This document shows positions 14,642 to 21,900 of a stretch of DNA of 23,094 bases, piece by piece (the first letter of the stretch is position 1; the number at the start of each line of letters is the position of its first letter). Under the pieces are notes generated by a model. That model was given only the letters and a program-made list of their open reading frames with translations, was not told the origin of the DNA and made no database searches. The stretch is from IMG/VR virus record IMGVR_UViG_3300045999_008022, positions 1-23,094 of that record, one strand, 5' to 3'. Position numbers and translations under genes: made by a program. The DNA comes from a virus.

Positions 14642-15133
14642 TTATTTTGCTTTGCGTACAATAATGCTTGTCTTAAGGTCGCCAACCTCACAATAATTGT
14701 CGGGATTAATCCCAATTTTATTGAGTTCTTTTACTCTCCAGTAGGACGGAGCGCAATATGTGAGCATATCCAGCGCAATGTCATATGGTGATTTTGTCAC
14801 TTCGCCAGTGTCCATGTCAACAGACATCTTTATTAATTTGTCTGCAACAGCAGAACCAAGGTCCTTGTGCTTCCAGCCCTTGCGTTCGTAAGATGATGTC
14901 TTTTCAATCTTTACGCCACTTGAAAGATTTACTTCTTGTTCATTGCCAATAATCCTACCCATTGCAAAAGAGTAAGAATCATAAACCATCGCCAAGTCGC
15001 GCTTTAAAAAATTCAATTCTGCCAGCAATTCACAGGCCTCAACCATGTCTGGACCAGAGTCTGTATATTCCATCAATTCGGAATCGAGCTCAGCAACGAG
15101 CTTTTTAATAAGGTCTAATTTCTCATTGTTCAT
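14642..15133 (-). CDS. Conserved phage protein, recombination-linked, function unknown
   Basis: A 163-residue protein with an N-terminal coiled-coil half and a C-terminal half holding Arg-Lys-Gly-Trp-Lys-His-Lys-Asp-Leu, a Val-Asp-x-Asp-Thr-Gly-Glu-Val-Thr segment, and Pro-Ser-Tyr-Trp-Arg-Val-Lys near the end. I recall this combination from a family that sits beside annealing protein and exonuclease genes in actinobacteriophages. It contains an LSSG tetrapeptide at residues 70-73, but in a conserved loop without the usual preceding Ser/Ala, so I treat that as chance. ATG 15133 has AAGGAAT upstream. Function is not known to me. Confidence 0.68.
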   Translation of the reverse strand: MNNEKLDLIKKLVAELDSELMEYTDSGPDMVEACELLAELNFLKRDLAMVYDSYSFAMGRIIGNEQEVNLSSGVKIEKTSSYERKGWKHKDLGSAVADKLIKMSVDMDTGEVTKSPYDIALDMLTYCAPSYWRVKELNKIGINPDNYCEVGDLKTSIIVRKAK

Positions 15134-15164
15134 TTTAATATTCCTTGTGGTAGTGGGTCTATCT

Positions 15165-16478
15165 CTACAGCAGTATAGAAACTCTTCTGCGCTGTGGCAA
15201 CCCGAGACCAGTTAAAAATGTAAAAGCCCCAACAGCAGAGTCGACCTGGTCATCATGGTCGCACGATTCCGGGAATGACGAAAACTCGTCAAGCCAACTC
15301 GACAACCACGGAGCCCTGACTATTCTCACATTTCCGTTAGCTACGGCAGCCGCAAATGGTCTCGCCCTTGTTTCTTTATCTCCAGTTGACCGAATTGCCG
15401 AAAAATCGTAACCAGGAAGCACGTATCTTGCATACTGGTCGGCTAGAGCCTTGCCCGAAGAGCCGGGCTCCTGTTCCATGCGTATAGCAACCCCATGACC
15501 ATCCTCTAGCGCCGTTTGCGCCATTAGCTGCTCAACCTTCTCGCCTTTGACGCGGGCTCTCCTGACGTCCAGGATGTAGGAAATACCCTCGTCAAGAAGC
15601 ATGAGCGTCCCTACGGTCCAGTCTGGGTCTGGATTAGATGGCGTTGGCTCCGATGCGGCAAGGTCCCAAAATCTCACGACCCTGGCGGAGCTTGTTATTG
15701 GCGGTAGCTCGTTTGAATCTATTATCACGAATGAGGTTCTATCGAAAAGGGAGCCGAGAGTTGTGCTCCACCAGTCACCCTCCTCAAGTCTGCGTCTTTC
15801 GATTGGGTCTAGAGCCTGGAGGGCTTGGCGGTAGGAAACAGCGTCAATTCCTGGGTTATCCGTCAGTTTTGAGGGTACGAAAATCCTCCCCTCCTGCATG
15901 CCTTCAACTATGAAGCGCTGCCTAACCCAATTGGGAGCAGGGTTTGAGGCGCACCTCATTCTCAGGGGTATCTGAGAAACTGGACCACTGGCAGGGCGGC
16001 GTAAACGGGAGAACAGGTAGCGATAATCGGATTCCCTGATTTCGGTAACCTCGTCCATGCCGATGAATTGGAATTCGGAACCTTTATAACGAAGATAGTC
16101 ATTTACGTTGTTTAGGTAGCCGAAGGATATTCTTGCACCAGATGGGAACGTTGCAATAAATGTATTGCTATTCCAGTGAATGTCATCATAGTTAGACATC
16201 CATGATTTGAATCGGTCCATCAAGGCTCCGGGCAGGGAGAGGTCAGCAAAGGTTCTACGGAAAAGAATGGCCGAATATCCAGGAACATCCACGTATTGCA
16301 GGGCCGACATCAACAAGGCGGAAGATTTTCCTCCACCAGCAGCACCTCCGAATAATGCCTCAAGGGAGTGTGTGCGCAAAAATACTTTTTGGTTTAGTGA
16401 CGGTTCTTCAGGGCAGAAGGGAGTTTCCTTGGGCGTGAGGTACTTGAGTACTTCCTCCCAGTTCGGTTTATTAGCCAT
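15165..16478 (-). CDS. terL: Terminase large subunit
   Basis: A 437-residue packaging motor. The ATPase has Walker A Gly-Gly-Ala-Ala-Gly-Gly-Gly-Lys-Ser at residues 44-52 and Walker B Phe-Ile-Gly-Met-Asp142-Glu143. The RNase H-like nuclease starts near residue 265 with Phe-Trp-Asp272-Leu-Ala and ends with Asp407-His-Asp409-Asp410. The length is normal for the compact TerL class, and the start at ATG 16478 places Walker A in the usual position. It threads DNA into the prohead through the portal and cuts at the end. Unusually, it is divergent from the portal gene and separated from it only by 54 bases and a small membrane protein gene. No small terminase subunit is recognised nearby. Confidence 0.95.
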   Translation of the reverse strand: MANKPNWEEVLKYLTPKETPFCPEEPSLNQKVFLRTHSLEALFGGAAGGGKSSALLMSALQYVDVPGYSAILFRRTFADLSLPGALMDRFKSWMSNYDDIHWNSNTFIATFPSGARISFGYLNNVNDYLRYKGSEFQFIGMDEVTEIRESDYRYLFSRLRRPASGPVSQIPLRMRCASNPAPNWVRQRFIVEGMQEGRIFVPSKLTDNPGIDAVSYRQALQALDPIERRRLEEGDWWSTTLGSLFDRTSFVIIDSNELPPITSSARVVRFWDLAASEPTPSNPDPDWTVGTLMLLDEGISYILDVRRARVKGEKVEQLMAQTALEDGHGVAIRMEQEPGSSGKALADQYARYVLPGYDFSAIRSTGDKETRARPFAAAVANGNVRIVRAPWLSSWLDEFSSFPESCDHDDQVDSAVGAFTFLTGLGLPQRRRVSILL

Positions 16479-16532
16479 CAGCTATGCATTCCCTAGTGTC
16501 GTATGTTGTTTTTATAGGCTACTGTATGTTAT
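16479..16532. promoter_or_regulatory. Divergent promoter region, terL / head genes
   Basis: These 54 AT-rich bases are the only gap between leftward terL and the rightward head operon, so they should hold start sites for both unless readthrough serves one of them. TATAGG at 16513-16518 on the plus strand and TATAAA on the minus strand overlap and could be -10 boxes. Neither has a good -35. The plus-strand gene at 16533 has no clear ribosome-binding site. Confidence 0.35.
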
Positions 16533-16733
16533 ATGCCCAAACTAAGAACTCTGCCTAACAAATTCACCATTTGGCTCAAACCAAAATTAACTAGGCGTAC
16601 GTTCGCTAATGTGTTCATGGTTTCATTTATACTATGTACAAGTATTGGAGCAGGTTTAATATTCCCGCCCGCGGGATTGGTGGTTGCCGGAGTGACGTGC
16701 GGTCTATTTGGTTTTTTGTTAGGACTTGAGTAA
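16533..16733 (+). CDS. Small membrane protein upstream of portal
   Basis: A 66-residue protein with a basic N-terminus (about eight Lys/Arg in the first 25 residues) and two hydrophobic segments, about 26-43 and 46-64, separated by Pro-Pro-Ala-Gly. It probably forms a helical hairpin in the membrane with the basic end in the cytoplasm. From memory, similar two-helix proteins ending Gly-Phe-Leu-Leu-Gly occur before head genes in actinobacteriophages. It lies three bases before the portal start. Function is unknown; anchoring of head assembly to the membrane or a holin-like role are guesses. The antisense frame at 16529-16738 is treated as a shadow. Confidence 0.62.
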   Translation: MPKLRTLPNKFTIWLKPKLTRRTFANVFMVSFILCTSIGAGLIFPPAGLVVAGVTCGLFGFLLGLE

Positions 16734-16736
16734 AAC

Positions 16737-18806
16737 ATGGCTTGGAATTCATCCGAAAATAAATCACTGGACCAACAGCAGAAAAAATCTGCAATTGGTT
16801 ATGGCGCTCCAGTCACATCAAACCCTAGTTACACGGATAAGCCATACAGGGACTCGTGGGATATTGAGCGTGCATACCGAGAGGGTATGCAGAAAATCAC
16901 TTGGGTGAACAGATGTATCGATGCTATTGCAGGCAACCAAGCACGACTTCCAATCATTCTCAGAAAAGATAATTCAAAAGATGGTGAAGTCGTAGTTGGA
17001 CGTGAGGCGAAGCGTTCATCACTGCTTGAGTTACTCAACGTTAAATCCAATATTGGTGAAAACTCGTTTATTTTCCGATACAGACTTTCTGCTCAGTTGT
17101 TGCTTGGCACAAGAGGGGCATTCATTGAAAAAGTTCGCGGAAGAGATGGCGGTGTTATTGGCTTGAATCTCCTCCCCCCACAATCGACTGCCCCAATTCC
17201 ATGCCCTCGCAAATTTGTTTCTGGGTACGAAGTGAACATGCCGTATGGCAAGAAAATAATAATGAAGCCAGAGGATGTTGTGTGGATTAGAAGACCGCAC
17301 CCCCTTGACCCATACCTTTCTCTCACGCCTCTAGAGGCTTCTGGTGTTGCTATAGAGATTGAAAATTTGGCAAAGCTCTACAACAGAAACTATCTATTAA
17401 ACGATGGAAGACCTGGTGGACTTCTTGTTGTTAGAGGCGAAATAGACGAGGACGATAAAGAAGAATTACGCAATAGATTCAGGGGCAATTTGGGCAAAAC
17501 TGGTCATACAACAGTTATCGCCGCAGACGAAGGCGTTGACTTTGTTGATACATCAGCGAACCCACGAGATGCTGCATATATTCAAATGCGACAGATTACA
17601 AAAGAAGAAATTCTTGCAGCCTTTGGTGTTCCAGAATCAGTTATTGGAAATGCCTCCGGAAGAACGTTTAGCAACTCGGCAGAAGAAATTAGGGTGTTTT
17701 GGGTTGAGACAATGCTGCCTCACCTTGAGCCGATAGCGCGAGCACTGGATGAGCTTGACGAGAAATATTACCTAGATTTTGACACAAGCGAAGTTCCAAT
17801 CCTTTTGCTCTACAAGCAAGAGCGCGACAGATATTTGAAAGATGAGCTGTCCCAAGGTTTGATTTCTGTCAACGAATACAGACAGGCAAGTGGAAGAAAA
17901 GAAGTTGAAGCAGACCTTGCTGATTCTCTGCTTATGAATCCAAACCTAATTCCAATTGCTAACACCAAAAAGAAGATGGAAGAGAATGCTGCACAGGTTC
18001 CCGGCGGAGCTCCAGGTATGCCCCCGGTTCCAGGTATGCCTCCAGTTCCTGGAATGCCGCCAGTCGAAGCTCCAGTACCACCACTTGACCCAAATACAAT
18101 GCAGGGCGCAATGGCCGAAGTTGCTGCTGGCGGAACTGGGGATATGGCTCAAACAACGTTGCCACCAGAGGTCGCTGGTATGGCTCCTGCTACTGGAGCA
18201 GCGCCAATCCCGTCTGGTATGGCTAGCGAGTCTTCTGGCGGATTCCAGCACAAATCTGCTCAAAGCGATGAATTCGACAAATCTGAGATGGCAATAGAAA
18301 GATGGTCTGAAATTCTTTCAAGAGGTATTGAAAGAGTTGTTGAAAGACAGCAGCGCGTGGTCTTAGAGAAAGCAAGTAGCAGTAAGTCCAAGAAGGCCCT
18401 TATGTCGGGAACACTTGACCTTGATTCAATTTTTTCAATAGACACATGGAACAAGCAATTGGAAGACGACCTACGTCCTGTTATCTCTGCGATAGTCAAT
18501 GACTCCTACGAGTTCAGAAAAGAGTCATACTCGCAGAAGGGATTGAAGCCAAGGGCGCTATCTCCAGCAATTGTCAAGAAGCACATTGATTCGCAAATAT
18601 CCGAGATACTCACCATGAACTCTGGAATTCGTTCCTCAATGGAAGAAATGATGATGAAATCATTCTCGCATGTGGGAGAAGAACAGCGTTTCTCGGTTTT
18701 TAGAGAAGAGCTTGTTGGGATGTACGCAAATATCCTTGCAAAAGACCAGCTTGAGATATCTGAGTCAGAAGCAAAAAGAGCCTGGACATTCGGACAGGTT
18801 GCTTAG
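16737..18806 (+). CDS. Portal protein with long C-terminal extension
   Basis: A 689-residue HK97-type portal. The core (about residues 1-400) shows Trp-Val-Asn-Arg-Cys-Ile-Asp-Ala-Ile-Ala near 57-66, a Leu-Leu-Gly-Thr-Arg-Gly-Ala-Phe block, Glu-Asp-Val-Val-Trp-Ile-Arg, and Phe-Gly-Val-Pro-Glu-Ser-Val-Ile-Gly near 296-304, the latter a strong portal hallmark. It forms the dodecameric ring through which DNA enters. After residue 420 comes a Pro/Gly/Met-rich linker with three tandem Val-Pro-Gly-Met-Pro-Pro units. A helical domain of about 170 residues follows (Asp-Leu-Asp-Ser-Ile-Phe-Ser-Ile-Asp-x-Trp) that resembles minor head protein segments fused to portals. ATG 16737 is the first start. Confidence 0.92.
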   Translation: MAWNSSENKSLDQQQKKSAIGYGAPVTSNPSYTDKPYRDSWDIERAYREGMQKITWVNRCIDAIAGNQARLPIILRKDNSKDGEVVVGREAKRSSLLELLNVKSNIGENSFIFRYRLSAQLLLGTRGAFIEKVRGRDGGVIGLNLLPPQSTAPIPCPRKFVSGYEVNMPYGKKIIMKPEDVVWIRRPHPLDPYLSLTPLEASGVAIEIENLAKLYNRNYLLNDGRPGGLLVVRGEIDEDDKEELRNRFRGNLGKTGHTTVIAADEGVDFVDTSANPRDAAYIQMRQITKEEILAAFGVPESVIGNASGRTFSNSAEEIRVFWVETMLPHLEPIARALDELDEKYYLDFDTSEVPILLLYKQERDRYLKDELSQGLISVNEYRQASGRKEVEADLADSLLMNPNLIPIANTKKKMEENAAQVPGGAPGMPPVPGMPPVPGMPPVEAPVPPLDPNTMQGAMAEVAAGGTGDMAQTTLPPEVAGMAPATGAAPIPSGMASESSGGFQHKSAQSDEFDKSEMAIERWSEILSRGIERVVERQQRVVLEKASSSKSKKALMSGTLDLDSIFSIDTWNKQLEDDLRPVISAIVNDSYEFRKESYSQKGLKPRALSPAIVKKHIDSQISEILTMNSGIRSSMEEMMMKSFSHVGEEQRFSVFREELVGMYANILAKDQLEISESEAKRAWTFGQVA
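18012..18065 (+). repeat. Three tandem 18-base units encoding VPGMPP
   Basis: Three consecutive 18-base units (18012-18029, 18030-18047, 18048-18065) encode Pro-Gly-Met-Pro-Pro-Val with third-position changes between copies. They make a flexible Pro-rich hinge between the portal core and its C-terminal domain. The copy number could vary between related phages. Confidence 0.7.
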
Positions 18807-18914
18807 TTTCACTAAACAATTTCTGTAAAAGATTTGATTTAAGCAAATACTTGCATTCTGTAGCTGTTTTCTCGTTTATTATCGACTAGCAACCGAGAGA
18901 AGTTGGTTTGGAAA
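18807..18914 (+). promoter_or_regulatory. Intergenic region before protease, possible promoter
   Basis: This 108-base AT-rich gap separates portal and protease. TATTAT follows TTGCAT by 20 bases, a poor but possible promoter. GAGAGAAG and GGAAA upstream of ATG 18915 could serve as ribosome-binding sites, the second being close to the start. No terminator hairpin was found. Readthrough from the portal operon is equally likely. Confidence 0.25.
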
Positions 18915-21900
18915 ATGTCAAAAGAAACATTCGAGTATAAGACCACATCGGTATCAGGCTCCCAGCAGATTAAGGGTGCTGTAGGCCTGGATGAGATGCA
19001 GGGCATTGTCGAGTGTTTCGTTGCGGGAATTGGTAATAAAGACTCTGTTGGCGACGTTTGCGCCTCGGGGGCATTCACAAAGAGTCTTCTCCGCCGCAAA
19101 CCGAGAGTTGTTTGGGGCCACAACTGGAATGACCCAATCGGCAAAGTGCTTGAAATTTACGAAGTTGGCCCACAGGACCCACGCCTTCCAATGAAGATGA
19201 AAATCGCCGGAATTGGCGGTCTTTTTGCAAAAGTTCAATTCAATCTTCAGTCAGAAAAAGGCAAAGAAGCATTTGCAAACGTGGCCTTCTTTGGAGAAGA
19301 ACAAGAGTGGTCAATCGGGTACAAGACGCTAAGAGCTCAATTCGACCAGAAGTCACAAGCAAACATTCTTTACGAAGTTGAGCTTTATGAAGTAAGCCCT
19401 GTTCTGCATGGGGCAAACCAGTTAACTGGAACAATCTCGGTCAAGGGTGATGACTCATCGTACGGTAATCCTGTCATGGTGATGCCGGAGCAAGATGAGC
19501 GCAACGGGTACGAAGAGATGGAGAAGGAGCTGTCAAGACTTTTTAATGCCAAAGTCTCAGTTCATTCAATAGATGGCGATGAAGTTGTCTTCACCAGACA
19601 CGAAATGTCCGGAGCGAAAAAGTACAAGTGTGGATTCATGAGAAATCATGGAAGATACATGTTCGGAACACCTGAGATGATTTCTGTTCCGCAGAATCCT
19701 CAGGCAGCTCCAATGCCAGTTGTTAGCGGTAGACCGACTCCACCAAATGAACCACAAAGAATTGTCAGACCACAGCAAATGCCATCCATACCTGTCGCTG
19801 TTAAGCCAGGCGACAATGGAGTTGTGATGATTCCACTCCCTTCAGTCCAATATGACGCTTCGCCAAAAATGAGCCTCGACAAAGAAGAAGCAGACCTGCG
19901 TGATGCTCTTCTTAAAATCGTTGCACGCCACGGAAAATTTAACGAGGATTCAAATGGAGTTTGGGCTGGCTACTACCCTCCTGCTGAAAATCCAGTTGCC
20001 AGAATTGGTGTCAAGTGCGCTAATTGCGTGTTTTATAAAGGCGGGTCAAACTGCAAGATAATTGACATGCCTGTAGAACCAGAAGGCAAGTGCAGATTTG
20101 CTGTCATCCCGAATGGCGTTGTATTGAGCAGTGGCTCAAAAGAACTTGAGGAACACGCTTCAGAAGCAGAAGATGCAATCATGGAAACGCTTGAGCTCAA
20201 GTATCCAGGGGAGTTTGTTCTCGGTGTGCTACGAAATGCCGTCGGCAAACGAAAGAAGAGAAGAAAGAAGTACAAGAATCTCGCCGAATTTGGCGACGAG
20301 GACGATATGGGCGAGAAGTCCTACCTCATTCCTGTCGAAACAGATTTTGCATTTAGTGTAAAGACCGCACTAGACCCAGTATTCGATTACTACAGAGCAG
20401 AAACATTTGTTGACAAAGAGGGAATAGTAATAACCTCTGGAGTTACTGAAGATTTGATAGATGCAGTCGATACGGCTCTCTACAACTTAAAAAAAAAATT
20501 TCCAAATCATGAAATAGAGGGTAAATCCCTCGGCTACAGAATTGGCCGTTCGCTTGCATCAAGAGCAATTGATAGACCAAGCATTGGTGGCAAAAGGCGT
20601 GGTGGCCGTGGATTCGGCATGCCAGAGGGCGACCTGGACCCACGAACAAGAGTAGACAAAAACAGAGACGGAACACTCTTTGACAACATTCCTGGTTGGG
20701 AACAACCAGACCCAACACCAGATGGTCCTGGCTCGATAAACAACCCAAAACTTTCTTCCGCACAAAGAAGAGACGTTGCCAGTATTCCTGGTGAAGGTGA
20801 AAAAACAAAACCAGCAGATGGTGAAATAATAAAGAGCCGTAAACCAAAGTACACGGCCGACGACCTTGGTGAAATTCTTGGAGAAAAGAAGAAGCCCGCG
20901 AAGAAGGCTGTAGCCAAAAAGGCTCCTGTTAAAAAAGAAAAAGTAAAACGAGGAGAACTAGATTTCGCTAAGGGTCCTAAAAAGGATAAGACGCCTTCAC
21001 TTTCATCTGGTGAAAGCGACAAGAGACTCACTCGCCACTCGGGAGACCCAAAATTTGAATCACTTGTTTCTCCAGAAGAACTAGAGAAGCGCAAGAAATT
21101 CGAAGAAGTAATTAAAGACTGGAAAGATTCCGGTTATGGCTGGACAGATGTACCTAGGTATAAGCCAGATGCTTACAGGTCGCCTGACTATCTGCGCGGA
21201 AGAGAGATGGGTGTCAATCAAGCCAGGGTGATGTGGCTTGGAGATAAAACCAATCCAAGACCAGCCAAATTCGAAGATAAAAATACGTCTTCTGTTGCCT
21301 ACAGGGATTGGTACTCAGGGATGGTTATGCGTGCCGGCACCTTCCTTGATGCATCACGTGGTGATGACAACGAATTCTACAACGGCATGGAAGATGCAAT
21401 ACATGAATTCATGTACAACAACAGACCTGATGCAACTGGGTTCAGGGGTATTGGCCCAGATGGGAAAGACGGTCTATCCGACTGGATGCGTCAATATGGT
21501 TTCGACTCATTATCGCCAACTCCATTAAGAAAGAAAAAAGAAGGAAAAAAGAGAAGTTCACTCTCCCTCTCTTCTGGCGCAGACGACGATACAAGACCAA
21601 ATTTCGACGAAGAAAATTATGAGAGCGACACGAATGTAGATTTCTACGACACCATTCTTGACATGATGGGTCCAGAAGATGACCGACCAAAGGTTTCTTC
21701 TCGCAAGAAACAAATGAGCGATGAAGAGATTTATCGCAAGAGAACGACAACTGGAGCTTCCCTGCAGGATGTTGCAGAAGAGCTCGGTCTGACGAGAATG
21801 GAAGTCAGAAAGCGCGAGCAGCGTCACATGCGCAAAATGCGTAAAGACAAAGAGGGCGTTTCGCTCTCTTCTGGTGCAAAGAACGAGTGGGCCACTTCGC

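Noticed and set aside
14915-14926. LSSG tetrapeptide in the conserved protein at 14642-15133
   Set aside because: It is preceded by Asn, not Ser/Ala, lies in a conserved loop of a non-structural protein and has no linker around it. It is best read as chance and sets the background rate for the motif.
16529-16738. Minus-strand open frame covering the small membrane protein gene
   Set aside because: The plus-strand frame has sensible two-helix membrane topology, fits tightly before the portal, and resembles known small phage membrane proteins. The antisense frame would also fill the terL promoter region.
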